Positions 50,425 to 60,745 of a DNA stretch of 64,000 nt are shown here, in pieces. Numbering within the stretch: position 1 is the stretch's first letter; the number at the start of each line of letters is the position of its first letter. The position numbers and the translations under genes were made by a program. Source of the stretch: Flavobacterium ajazii (GTDB lineage: Bacteria; Bacteroidota; Bacteroidia; Flavobacteriales; Flavobacteriaceae); contig NZ_JAAEHL010000004.1 in NCBI RefSeq assembly GCF_010614725.1, positions 62,001-126,000 on the forward strand. The letters run 5' to 3'. The notes under the pieces are model-generated. The model saw only the letters and a program-made list of their open reading frames with translations, was not told where the DNA came from and searched no databases.

Positions 50425-51600
50425 ATGAACGTAACTAATTATATATACCTTATAAACAATCCTGATACAATCACAGAAAAGCAGACAGAAGCACTGTCAA
50501 GTGTCCTGAATGAATTTCCGTATTTTCAAAGTGCCAGAGCATTGCGTTTAAAAGGGCTTTATATTCAAAATAGTTTTAAGTACAATTATGCTTTAAAAGT
50601 TACTGGTGCCCATACAACAGACCGTTCTGTTTTGTTTGATTTTATCAATTCAGAAACATTCACTTCTATTCAGGGCGAATTTTATGATCAAAAACTCAAT
50701 GCTTTACTAAATATGACTGTTTTTGACAGTGAAATTGTTTTAGCCGAAGAAAAGAAAAAGACTGCAGAAATCCGTATCGACCCTATTGAACGTTCCATTT
50801 TGGATTCTATAAAAGAAGCCACATCAGTAATTTTTGAAGAACCTGAAAAAATTGAAGAAAAACCAACGGAACCTGTTATTGAGCAAACAGTATTTTTACC
50901 TGTGGAAGAATTAATCCCAGTTGAAACAGCTTCAATTATTGAAGAAACTCCAACTATTGAAACAGCCCCAATTACCGAAACAGCTCCAGTTCCTAAGCCC
51001 ATTATAACTTTTTTTGATGAAATTGTAGAAGACGAAGATGAAATAGAGTTCCAGCCTGTAGTTTCTCAATTATCTGAAAAAGCAATATCTGTAGTTCTGA
51101 AAGAGCCACAAAATACAGAAGAACCAAAAGAAACAGAAATTACTGAACCGGTTCTGGAAGCAACGGAAGAAAATCCCGAAATTCAAACCCTCCCGGATTT
51201 TTCAATGAACGAGAAACACTCTTTTCAGGAGTGGCTCAAACTATCAAAAACGGAGCCTATTGACAGATCTCCGGAACATATAGCAGAGATTCAAAAAGTC
51301 GAAGAAGAAAAAAAGAAAAAAGCAGATATAATTGATAAATTCATAGAAAACAACCCAAAAATTTCTCCTATAAAGCAGACCGTAATAAACGCGGCAGTAC
51401 AACTGGACACAAACAAAGAAGATAATTCATATTTAATGACCGAGACTTTAGCAAGGGTTTATCTGGATCAAAAAAAATACACAAAGGCGATACAAGCATA
51501 TGAAATATTAATTTTGAAATATCCAGAAAAAATTACTTTCTTTGCAGACCGCATATCGGATATAAAGATTTTACAACAAAATAACAATAACAATAATTAA
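50425..51600 (+). CDS. TPR-containing protein between lptE and secG
   Basis: 391 residues, cytoplasmic by lack of signal. The N-terminal 110 residues form a helical domain (LNEFPYFQSARALRLKGLY, NYALKVTGAHTTDR). A long acidic Pro/Glu-rich linker (about 115-270) follows, then HSFQEWLKLSKTEPIDRSP and a C-terminal TPR (SYLMTETLARVYLDQKKYTKAIQAYE as two adjoining parts, LKYPEKITFFADRI). It ends in an Asn run (NNNNN). A gene of this type commonly sits between lptE and secG in flavobacteria; function unknown. It ends 3 bp before secG. Confidence 0.85.
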   Translation: MNVTNYIYLINNPDTITEKQTEALSSVLNEFPYFQSARALRLKGLYIQNSFKYNYALKVTGAHTTDRSVLFDFINSETFTSIQGEFYDQKLNALLNMTVFDSEIVLAEEKKKTAEIRIDPIERSILDSIKEATSVIFEEPEKIEEKPTEPVIEQTVFLPVEELIPVETASIIEETPTIETAPITETAPVPKPIITFFDEIVEDEDEIEFQPVVSQLSEKAISVVLKEPQNTEEPKETEITEPVLEATEENPEIQTLPDFSMNEKHSFQEWLKLSKTEPIDRSPEHIAEIQKVEEEKKKKADIIDKFIENNPKISPIKQTVINAAVQLDTNKEDNSYLMTETLARVYLDQKKYTKAIQAYEILILKYPEKITFFADRISDIKILQQNNNNNN

Positions 51601-51603
51601 GTA

Positions 51604-51951
51604 ATGAGCACATTTTCAATTTTTTTAGTTTTAATCACAATAGTTTGTTTTCTATTGATCGTAGTTATTATGGTACAAAACCCTAAAGGAGGTGGATTGT
51701 CTTCTACTATCAGCGGAACACAGATGTTGGGCGGGGTACAAAAAACAACTGACTTTTTAGATAAAAGTACCTGGACACTAGCTACTATTTTGATTGTATT
51801 AATCATGCTTTCAAGTTTAAGTTTTACAGGATCATTAAGTGATACCGAATCTAAAATTATTGAAAAAACTGAAGCAGCACCAGTTAACACCCCTGCGCCA
51901 GCTGCTCCGGCACAACAAACACCTGCTCCGGCAACACCTGCAGCGAAATAA
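51604..51951 (+). CDS. secG: Preprotein translocase subunit SecG
   Basis: 115-residue integral membrane subunit of the SecYEG translocon. Helix one (FSIFLVLITIVCFLLIVVIMV), the conserved QNPKGGGLSST and GGVQKTTDFLDKSTW, then helix two (TLATILIVLIMLSSLSF). The C-terminal tail is Ala/Pro/Thr rich, unlike E. coli but usual in Bacteroidota. A terminator follows. Confidence 0.94.
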   Translation: MSTFSIFLVLITIVCFLLIVVIMVQNPKGGGLSSTISGTQMLGGVQKTTDFLDKSTWTLATILIVLIMLSSLSFTGSLSDTESKIIEKTEAAPVNTPAPAAPAQQTPAPATPAAK

Positions 51952-51968
51952 TAATTTTGATATAAATC

Positions 51969-52002
51969 AAAATGCCAGCCTGTCAAAGCTGGCATTTTTT
52001 TT
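51969..52002 (+). terminator. Intrinsic terminator after secG
   Basis: AAAATGCCAGC and GCTGGCATTTT pair perfectly around an 8-base loop, followed by TTTT. It separates the lptE-secG unit from groESL. Confidence 0.9.
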
Positions 52003-52028
52003 AGGAAATAATGTCAGTTTTTCTAGCA

Positions 52029-52043
52029 TGGCACAGTTTCTGA
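52029..52043 (+). promoter_or_regulatory. Sigma-54-like element before groES
   Basis: TGGCACAGTTTCTGA matches the sigma-54 -24 box (TGGCAC) exactly, with correct spacing to a poor -12 (CTGA rather than TTGC). It lies 50 bp before groES. No CIRCE element is present. Confidence 0.3.
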
Positions 52044-52092
52044 AAGTTTATAGAACATAAAAAAAACGTATAACTTATAATAATATAAAATC

Positions 52093-52368
52093 ATGGCTTT
52101 AAACATTAAACCGCTTTCAGACCGCGTACTTATTGAGCCTGTTGCAGCTGAAACCAAAACTGCCTCAGGTATTTTTATTCCAGATACTGCCAAAGAGAAA
52201 CCACAAAAAGGAACTGTAGTTGCAGTAGGAAACGGAACTAAAGATCACACTATGACTGTAAAAGTTGGAGACACTGTTCTTTATGGTAAATATGCAGGAA
52301 CCGAGCTAAAACTGGAAGGCACTGATTATCTAATCATGCGTGAGGACGACATCTTAGCGATTATCTAA
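52093..52368 (+). CDS. groES: Co-chaperonin GroES
   Basis: 91 residues, the lid of the GroEL folding chamber. [33 protein letters not shown] (mobile loop), [17 protein letters not shown] and [13 protein letters not shown] are all conserved. 77 bp precede groEL, containing AACTTGAAACAAA and AGTACGAAGTATTAAG repeats. Confidence 0.97.
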   Translation: MALNIKPLSDRVLIEPVAAETKTASGIFIPDTAKEKPQKGTVVAVGNGTKDHTMTVKVGDTVLYGKYAGTELKLEGTDYLIMREDDILAII

Positions 52369-52408
52369 AAAATATTGTATTAAGTACGAAGTATTAAGAA
52401 CTTCATTT

Positions 52409-54077
<1,669 letters not shown>

Positions 54078-54099
54078 GAACTCATTCTCAACTATATAT

Positions 54100-54135
54100 A
54101 AATCCGTTTACCAAAAGTAAACGGATTTTTTTTAG
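54100..54135 (+). terminator. Intrinsic terminator of groESL
   Basis: AAATCCGTTTAC (54100-54111) and GTAAACGGATTT (54117-54128) pair perfectly with loop CAAAA, then TTTTTT. Strong signal 23 bp past groEL. Confidence 0.92.
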
Positions 54136-54278
54136 CTTTTATTTTTTCACACATCATTACAAAATTTTTGATGTTTTAAACAAAACATTAAGAATGCATT
54201 AACTACCACAGATTATTATTGCAATTAAATTTATGTCTGATTTATTCAACATATAATTTAGCTTAAACATTGCTTTGT

Positions 54279-56651
54279 ATGAAACTAATTTCCAGATTTT
54301 TTAGTTTGTTATTCTGTTTACAATCCTTTTCTCAAACTACCAATAATTCGGAAAAAATAAAGGAATATATCAATACTTATTTTCATTACGACAGGGAAAT
54401 TATCCATGTCCAATTCAATAAAAATATTTATATAAACAATGAAGATATCGTTTTTAAGGGATATGTATTCAGTAAAAATAATAACATTCCAAATAGTAAC
54501 ACTACAAACGTTGAATTGGTAATCTATGATGATCAGCAGCAAATAATTCAAAAACAGTTACTTTTTACAGAGCATGGCACTTTTAAGGGAGGAATTCATT
54601 TGAGTGAAAAATTTAAACCCGGCAAATATAACTTCCATTTTTATACCAATTGGATGAATAATTTCAAAGAAGATGATTCTTTTAATCAAACAGTTGAAAT
54701 TATCAGCAAAAGCAATCCCTATCTTTTTGAAACCAATGAACCTAACTGGAAAACAGCTGAAATAAGTTTATTCCCAGAAGGTGGAAATATCATCAACGGC
54801 ATCATTAATACGGTTGGAATTAAAATTAAAGATTGCAATAAAAAAGGCCTGGAAATAATGAACGGAGTCATATTGGATTCAAAATCAAATGAGGTTACAC
54901 ATTTTCATACCAACTCAATGGGAAATGGTGTTTTTTATTTAAAAGCTGATTTAACTGAAAAATATACCCTTAAAATAAACTCTGAGAAATTAAACATATC
55001 ACAGCCATTGGGCAAAATTACTGAAACCGGGATTATTTTGAGTTACAATAACAATCTGACCAAAAACAATTTACTTGTTGTTCTTAAAACCAATGAAAAA
55101 GGTCTTCAGTTATATCAAAATAAAAAATTCATTCTGCTTATTGAACAAGATGGTAATTTTATGCAGCAGGAAATTACTTTCAACAATAATAAAACAGAAC
55201 AGTCCTGTTTTTTTGATAAGAAATTTTTATCAAATGGAGTAAACATTATCAGGGTATTGGATGAAGATTTGAATGAAGTTACTGAGCGATTGGTGTATAT
55301 TGAAAATAATATTGCTCCTACAACAACACTTGAAGCAAAAGCAACAGCGAATGACAGTATTATATTATCCGGAAAGACAGAAGTTAATAAGGGTCATTTA
55401 AGTATTAGCATACTCCCTGAAAAGAACGTTTGTGTAAATCAAAAAAAATCGATTTTAGGGACTTTTTATCTGAATGCTTATTTAGACAAACCTGAAACGA
55501 ATACGTATCCTTATTATAACCCAAACAACAAGAATCGAAAACAAGATATTGAGCTCTTAATGCTTAATCAAAATAAGAGCAAATTTCTCTGGGAAAATAT
55601 TAAATCTGATCCGCCAAAAATGAATTATCAATTTGAAAAAGGGATTACAGTAAGTGGTAAAGTAGAAAAGGAGCTAAAACCAAATTCGAAGAACAAAATT
55701 TCTCTTATATCCTTAAAAGATAATTTATTTGAAGAAGCAAATATAGATCTGCATAATGATTTTAAGTTTGAACATTTTTATGCGCAGGATTCTACCGTAT
55801 TAGCTGTACAAATGGTAAATGAAAAAAACGCAGCAGTATTTACTAAGATAGAAGCCAGAGTTTCCAGAAATGAACCCCGATTTATTTTAGGACCTTCATT
55901 CGAAAATATTACTTGTCCTGTATTAAAAACCACTGACAATGTTTTTAATTTTTCTACCCCAAAACCAGAAGATAAAGTAATTGAACTGAAAGGAATAGCA
56001 ATAAAAAACAATTTCAAAAAAGAAGTTTTAAATCACAAAAACAGCATGAGCGCTGTTGCTAAAGCCTTTAAAATTAAAGAAGGAGAATACAGAACAGTTT
56101 TGAGCTTTCTGACATCAAACGGATATAATACAGGTATCAATCAAAATGACAATAGTGTATATGTCCGCAACGGAAGAGGAACTTATCTGGGCGATTCGGC
56201 AAGTTCTCCATCGATATATATTGATGACATCTTAGTATTTGATTTTAATCAATTATTAAATCTTACTTTGGATCAGATTGATGAAATTTATATTGATCCA
56301 TCAGGCAATTCGGATGTTTCCGCTTCTGGACATGGTACGATTAAAATTTACATGAAAAAAGGACAGAAAAATAATTATTTCAGAGCAAAGTTTACTACGT
56401 TCATAGTAACGAAAGGTTTCGCTCAAAACATTAAATACCAAAATAGTATATTTGAAAATCAGGAGGAGTTCGATTATTTTGGCACTTTAGACTGGTCTTC
56501 GGATATAGATTTAAAAGACGACCACAAGGACTATCAGATAAAATTTCCGAAAAACAATCAAAAAGAAATTCAGATTTTAATTGAAGGATTTTCAGAAGAA
56601 GGACAATTAATTTCAGAAGTTAGAAAAATTCATATCGGGGGAAATTCATAA
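54279..56651 (+). CDS. Secreted macroglobulin-like protein with TonB-plug-like C-terminus
   Basis: 790 residues from ATG 54279 (MKLISRFFSLLFCLQSFSQ, signal peptide). The N-terminal region resembles an MG2-type macroglobulin domain: EIIHVQFNKNIYINNEDIVFKGYVF, GKYNFHFYTNWMNNF, SLFPEGGNIINGI. Several further beta domains follow. Near the C-terminus there is a receptor-plug-like block with YVRNGRGTYLG, SPSIYIDDILVF, LTLDQIDEIYIDPSGNSD and GTIKIYMKKG. No barrel follows, so it is not a TonB receptor. Such MG2-plus-plug proteins occur in Bacteroidota as periplasmic or surface proteins of unknown role. Isolated gene. Confidence 0.8.
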   Translation: MKLISRFFSLLFCLQSFSQTTNNSEKIKEYINTYFHYDREIIHVQFNKNIYINNEDIVFKGYVFSKNNNIPNSNTTNVELVIYDDQQQIIQKQLLFTEHGTFKGGIHLSEKFKPGKYNFHFYTNWMNNFKEDDSFNQTVEIISKSNPYLFETNEPNWKTAEISLFPEGGNIINGIINTVGIKIKDCNKKGLEIMNGVILDSKSNEVTHFHTNSMGNGVFYLKADLTEKYTLKINSEKLNISQPLGKITETGIILSYNNNLTKNNLLVVLKTNEKGLQLYQNKKFILLIEQDGNFMQQEITFNNNKTEQSCFFDKKFLSNGVNIIRVLDEDLNEVTERLVYIENNIAPTTTLEAKATANDSIILSGKTEVNKGHLSISILPEKNVCVNQKKSILGTFYLNAYLDKPETNTYPYYNPNNKNRKQDIELLMLNQNKSKFLWENIKSDPPKMNYQFEKGITVSGKVEKELKPNSKNKISLISLKDNLFEEANIDLHNDFKFEHFYAQDSTVLAVQMVNEKNAAVFTKIEARVSRNEPRFILGPSFENITCPVLKTTDNVFNFSTPKPEDKVIELKGIAIKNNFKKEVLNHKNSMSAVAKAFKIKEGEYRTVLSFLTSNGYNTGINQNDNSVYVRNGRGTYLGDSASSPSIYIDDILVFDFNQLLNLTLDQIDEIYIDPSGNSDVSASGHGTIKIYMKKGQKNNYFRAKFTTFIVTKGFAQNIKYQNSIFENQEEFDYFGTLDWSSDIDLKDDHKDYQIKFPKNNQKEIQILIEGFSEEGQLISEVRKIHIGGNS

Positions 56652-56680
56652 TTTCCTCATGATTGTTAGAACTTATTTTT

Positions 56681-58210
56681 TCATAAAACCACTTTGTATG
56701 TTGGATCTTCAATCACATTTACATTAATAACAGCATTAGCATTTTTTAGCAATTGTCTGCAGTCTTCGCTTAAGTATTTCAACTCAACCACTTTATTAAC
56801 CTGATTGTATTTTTTTGTCAGATTATTTAAAACTTCGATTGCCGACATATCATAAACACGGCTTTCTTTAAAATCAATTATAATATGATTCGGATCGTTC
56901 TGAATATCAAATTTTTCAAGAAAAGTAGTCGTTGAGCCAAAAAATAACGGGCCGTAAATTTCATAATATTTTATTCCGTTTTCGTCGATATAATGCCTTG
57001 CACGAATTCTTTTGGCACTTTCCCATGCAAACACCAAAGCTGAAATAATTACACCAATTAAAACTGCCAAAGCCAGATTATGCAATACAATTGTAATTAC
57101 AGCAACTAGAATTCCGACGAAAATATCGTGGCGTGGCATTTTATTAATAATTTTAAAACTTGCCCATTCAAAAGTTGTTACAGCCACCATCATCATCACC
57201 CCAACTAAAGCAGCCATTGGCAGTTTTCCAATTACAGGAGCTCCAAAAAGTATGATGATTAAAATAGTCAATGCACCAATAATCCCTGAAAGTCTGGCTC
57301 TGGAACCGGCACCAAGATTTACTAAAGTCTGCGCAATCATCGGACAGCCACCCATTCCGTAGAAAAAACCGTTTAAAATATTCGAACTTCCCTGTGCTAT
57401 ACATTCCCTGTTACTGTTTCCTCTCGTTCCGGTAATTTCGTCAACTAAATTCAGTGTTAATAAACCTTCTGTCAAACCAACAGCCGCAACAATTACCGAA
57501 TACGGAAATATCAATTTTAAAGTCTCAAAAGAAAATGGAATATCTGGAATATGAAATGGAGGAAATCCACCCTGAACTGAAGCAATATCTTCTACTGTTT
57601 TAGTTTCGATATTAAAAATAATCACCAAAGCAAAAACTACCATAATAGCAACCAAAGAAGCCGGAACTGTTTTTGTGATTTTGGGAAAAATCAAAACAAT
57701 CGCAATCGTCAAAGCGACTAAGCCTAACATAATATATAAAGGAGTTCCCTGAATCCATGAAACCTGGCCATTTATAACCGTTTTAAACTGCTCTAATTGC
57801 GACATAAAAATCACAACCGCTAATCCGTTTACGAAACCAAACATCACAGGTTGAGGGACTAAACGAATAAATTTCCCAAGTTTAAAAAGTCCGATGCAGA
57901 TTTGAACTACACCCCCAAGTGCAACGGCTGCAAAAACATATTCTATTCCGTGCGACTTCATTAAGGCAATTAAAACAATAACGGTCGCTCCCGCTCCGCC
58001 TGAAATCATTCCCGGTCTTCCTCCAAAAATAGCCGTAACCAATCCGGCAATGAAAGCAGCATACAATCCAACCAATGGCGGAAACCCAGCCAAAATAGCA
58101 AATGACAAAGATTCAGGAATCATGGTCATCGCAACGGTTAAACCGGCTAAAATTTCGTTTCTATAATTTACTTTTTGAGTAAAATCGAAGAGTTGGAATG
58201 CTTTTTTCAT
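56681..58210 (-). CDS. SulP-family inorganic anion transporter with STAS domain
   Basis: 509 residues from ATG 58210 (MKKAFQLFDFTQKVNYRNEILAGL). The membrane domain has about 10-14 helices with the SulP hallmarks TVAMTMIPESLSFAILAGFPPLVGLYAAF, GGRPGMISGGAGATVIV and the later GGCPMIAQTLVNLGAGSRARLSG. The C-terminal STAS domain is seen as DPNHIIIDFKESRVYDMSAIEVLNNL. It likely moves sulfate, bicarbonate or dicarboxylates with a cation; substrate unproven. It shares an operon with the HMA-like protein and the outer-membrane protein upstream. Confidence 0.93.
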   Translation of the reverse strand: MKKAFQLFDFTQKVNYRNEILAGLTVAMTMIPESLSFAILAGFPPLVGLYAAFIAGLVTAIFGGRPGMISGGAGATVIVLIALMKSHGIEYVFAAVALGGVVQICIGLFKLGKFIRLVPQPVMFGFVNGLAVVIFMSQLEQFKTVINGQVSWIQGTPLYIMLGLVALTIAIVLIFPKITKTVPASLVAIMVVFALVIIFNIETKTVEDIASVQGGFPPFHIPDIPFSFETLKLIFPYSVIVAAVGLTEGLLTLNLVDEITGTRGNSNRECIAQGSSNILNGFFYGMGGCPMIAQTLVNLGAGSRARLSGIIGALTILIIILFGAPVIGKLPMAALVGVMMMVAVTTFEWASFKIINKMPRHDIFVGILVAVITIVLHNLALAVLIGVIISALVFAWESAKRIRARHYIDENGIKYYEIYGPLFFGSTTTFLEKFDIQNDPNHIIIDFKESRVYDMSAIEVLNNLTKKYNQVNKVVELKYLSEDCRQLLKNANAVINVNVIEDPTYKVVL

Positions 58211-58339
58211 AGGGCACAAATTTAAAAAAATAATGTGCATAAAATCAACTAAACCTTTCTCTGCAAAAAGGAAACTTATGTAGTTATAACTGCTCCAACA
58301 ACAACATTATACAAGAAAAAATAAAACTGATCATATTTT

Positions 58340-58558
58340 TTATTCTAACGGAACACAAACGTATCCCAGATGATTCACATATTCCACAATATTTTCAGGT
58401 TTCAGTTCATCACCTTCAACCCTTAATATTTTATCACAGTCTTCTAAATCAAAATTGATTTTGTAAGCCGGAAACCGAGTCTGAATAACAGTCATTACAT
58501 GATTTTTATCTGCCTCTTCCTGAACATTTGTTTTAAAAATTTCAACTTCCATAATCAT
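58340..58558 (-). CDS. Small HMA-like ferredoxin-fold protein
   Basis: 72 residues. The pattern of strands and helices (VEIFKTNVQ, VMTVIQTRFPAYKINFDLED, KILRVEGDELKPENIVEYVNHLGY) matches the beta-alpha-beta-beta-alpha-beta fold of heavy-metal-associated domains, but the CxxC metal motif is missing; cysteines are only in DLEDCDK and YVCVPLE. It is probably not a copper chaperone. The start may be the third codon at 58552 (MEVEIFKT). It lies between the outer-membrane protein and SulP genes. Confidence 0.8.
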   Translation of the reverse strand: MIMEVEIFKTNVQEEADKNHVMTVIQTRFPAYKINFDLEDCDKILRVEGDELKPENIVEYVNHLGYVCVPLE

Positions 58559-58582
58559 TAATTTAAATTATAAAACTAAGAA

Positions 58583-59575
58583 CTACTGTTTTTTATTAAA
58601 AAGGTTATATGAGATTCCAAATCTAAAATATCCCTGAGTATCTTCTTTCTGATCATAAACATATCTATTGGTTCGTTCACCTTTTTCGGTAATTCGGGTG
58701 GTCAACACATGATTTACACCACCTTTAACAAATGCAATTATTTTGGGTGAAAAACTATATTCATAGGTGATTCCGGTTTTTAGCTCTAGCTGATTAAGTT
58801 CATAAACGCCTCTTAAATTAGCAGCATTTAAATTGAGATAAAAGTTCTCCGAATTCAATTCTGTACCAAAAGAAATCCTTCCATTCTCGAGCAATTCTCG
58901 TCTAAACAAAATTCGCTGAGGCAGAATAAAATCCATATCCCACTTTGAATCTTTAAACTTATGGTTCATAGAAAAAAGGGGAATAATCGGAATTATCGAT
59001 GAAGGATCCAATAATGCCAAAGCTCCTGCAGTAATAGTAGTAGAAGAAGTTCTTTTAAGCACAAAAACTACCGAAACAAAACCTTTTAAACGTTGAAAAT
59101 CATCTTCGTTTCCATCAGCAATGGCCGTAGCATTATAAATAACCGGTTTGCTAAAAAGCGAAGACATATAGGTTGCATTTACTGCTCCGGCCCAATATTG
59201 AGTATTTTGATCGTCACGGGTATAAGTTTGATCTGTATTGTAATTGTAAATTCCTCCAAAATCATAACTTTCATATTTGTACCGCAATGAAGTCGTCAAA
59301 ACAAACCTTTTGGATTTTGAAGCATAAAAAGGCAAATTAAACGCCGCTTTAAACCGACTATGATTTTCAATTCTTCCTCGTTCAAATCTATTTCCTAATA
59401 ATTCAGAATTGTAATTTGACGGTCCTAATTGTTCATATTGTATATCAAAAGTTCTTGTACTTGGAAATTTATCAATTATAGCTTTACCAAACGTTTTCAT
59501 ACCAGGTTCTTTCTCCTGAGCTATTGTTTGCAAAGATGTAAATACAACGATTAACGAAATGATTTTTGATTTCAT
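58583..59575 (-). CDS. Outer-membrane beta-barrel protein (DUF6268-like?)
   Basis: 330 residues. Signal peptide (SKIISLIVVFTSLQTIAQ), then amphipathic strands throughout (RFVLTTSLRYKYESYDF, YWAGAVNATYMSSLF, RISFGTELNSENFYLNL) ending in an aromatic strand YFRFGISYNLFNKKQ. It resembles the DUF6268 outer-membrane proteins of Bacteroidota, from memory. First gene of the operon with the HMA-like and SulP genes, with a promoter match at 59615-59622 and the LytTR-type repeat 90 bp upstream. Confidence 0.78.
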   Translation of the reverse strand: MKSKIISLIVVFTSLQTIAQEKEPGMKTFGKAIIDKFPSTRTFDIQYEQLGPSNYNSELLGNRFERGRIENHSRFKAAFNLPFYASKSKRFVLTTSLRYKYESYDFGGIYNYNTDQTYTRDDQNTQYWAGAVNATYMSSLFSKPVIYNATAIADGNEDDFQRLKGFVSVVFVLKRTSSTTITAGALALLDPSSIIPIIPLFSMNHKFKDSKWDMDFILPQRILFRRELLENGRISFGTELNSENFYLNLNAANLRGVYELNQLELKTGITYEYSFSPKIIAFVKGGVNHVLTTRITEKGERTNRYVYDQKEDTQGYFRFGISYNLFNKKQ

Positions 59576-59614
59576 AAACTTTAAAATTGTTTTCTATGAT
59601 GATTAAATCCGGAT

Positions 59615-59622
59615 CAAAAATA
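59615..59622 (-). promoter_or_regulatory. -7 promoter element of the OMP-SulP operon
   Basis: On the - strand reads TATTTTTG, matching TAnnTTTG, 40 bp before the ATG at 59575. The direct-repeat operator lies 30-64 bp farther upstream, a usual activator position. Confidence 0.5.
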
Positions 59623-59651
59623 ATTTAGGCCTTCTGATTTTAATAACAATT

Positions 59652-59694
59652 TTATACCAGTGGCGTATGTTTTATACGAATGGCGTTCGTATAA
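59652..59694. promoter_or_regulatory. Direct repeat with 20-bp period, probable LytTR operator
   Basis: TTATACCAGTGGCGT (59652-59666) and TTATACGAATGGCGT (59672-59686) are direct repeats, 13 of 15 bases identical, exactly 20 bp apart, i.e. two helical turns. The second copy is also the left part of a palindrome (TTATACGAA/TTCGTATAA, 59672-59694). LytTR regulators bind paired direct repeats about two turns apart. It sits between the OMP operon and the LytS/LytTR genes. Confidence 0.65.
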
Positions 59695-59733
59695 TTTATA
59701 CATCATAAACAGCTATAAACTATACTATTATAT

Positions 59734-59741
59734 TATTTTTG
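59734..59741 (+). promoter_or_regulatory. -7 promoter element of the histidine kinase gene
   Basis: TATTTTTG matches TAnnTTTG, ending five bases before ATG 59747; a near-leaderless transcript is implied. No clear -33. Confidence 0.45.
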
Positions 59742-59746
59742 CCGTT

Positions 59747-60745
59747 ATGACAATCGCAAAAATTTATCAAAACTTTTTTCTACGCAATCTTATCGTAAAT
59801 ACGCTTGTATATCTGGTTATTCTGGCTTGTGTTTATGATGAAATAAAACTTGACGGTCACGACTGGCCTTATATTCTCAGTAAAATTGCTATTGGTTATT
59901 TCCCAACTATTGTCTGGGTAACCTGTTTTAATCTTTTTATTATCAAACCTTTTTTATTCCGTAAAAAGTTCAGACTTTTTTTTACGCTTCTTGTCGTTTA
60001 CTGGACTGGTTTTTACTATTGTATGGCCTGGTTTTTTCCAGAAGTTGGATTAGGCAATTTAAAAACCCTGCAAATATTGTCACTTATTATAAATGGTACT
60101 TTTTTCTATTTTGTACACATCTTTATTACCAAAAAAATTACGCAGACAGACAAAGACATCATGAATTTTAAGTCGGAACTTTTGTTTTTAAAACAGCAAT
60201 TGAATCCACATTTTTTATTAAATGCCATGAATAATCTTTACGGAGAAGCATTGGCTGAACCTGACAAAGTTCCTGACCGGATACTGAACCTTTCGGATAT
60301 GCTTCGTTATCAGATTGAAGCGACAAAAAAAGATTATGTTTTAATTGAAGAAGAAATAGCTTTTATTAAAAAATATATTGAATATTACACCTTTAGAAAC
60401 GAAAGACTATCTGTAACCCAAAATATTGAAGGCATTTATGATCTGACCGAGATTCCGCCGTTATTCTTTTTACCACTGGTAGAAAACGCGGTGAAATTCT
60501 CTGCTGAAACCGCAAAACCGTTTATTAAACTGGATTTAAAAGTAAAATGCCGAAATTTGACTTTTATTTTAAAAAACAGTTATCTGGAATCAGGATCACG
60601 ACTTTCGGGCACCGGCATTGGAATTGAAAATCTAAAAAGACGTTTGGAAGTCTATGGCTTAAAACACGATTTAAGCTGTAAAAAAGAAAATAATATGTTT
60701 GTTGTAAAATTAAGTATATGGCAATTACCTATCGCTGCCTCATAA
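59747..60745 (+). CDS. LytS/YpdA-type sensor histidine kinase
   Basis: 332 residues from ATG 59747 (MTIAKIYQNFFLRNL); an upstream in-frame start at 59660 would overlap the operator and is rejected. Four membrane helices (LVYLVILACVYDEI, PTIVWVTCFNLFII, LFFTLLVVYWTGFYYCMAWF, ILSLIINGTFFYFVHIFI) make up the sensor. The His_kinase domain has LKQQLNPHFLLNAMNNLYGE with the phospho-acceptor His in NPHFLLNA, and the ATP region has PLFFLPLVENAVKFS and GTGIGIENLKRRLEVYG. Its 3' end overlaps the response-regulator gene by 28 bp, so they are translationally coupled. Confidence 0.93.
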   Translation: MTIAKIYQNFFLRNLIVNTLVYLVILACVYDEIKLDGHDWPYILSKIAIGYFPTIVWVTCFNLFIIKPFLFRKKFRLFFTLLVVYWTGFYYCMAWFFPEVGLGNLKTLQILSLIINGTFFYFVHIFITKKITQTDKDIMNFKSELLFLKQQLNPHFLLNAMNNLYGEALAEPDKVPDRILNLSDMLRYQIEATKKDYVLIEEEIAFIKKYIEYYTFRNERLSVTQNIEGIYDLTEIPPLFFLPLVENAVKFSAETAKPFIKLDLKVKCRNLTFILKNSYLESGSRLSGTGIGIENLKRRLEVYGLKHDLSCKKENNMFVVKLSIWQLPIAAS

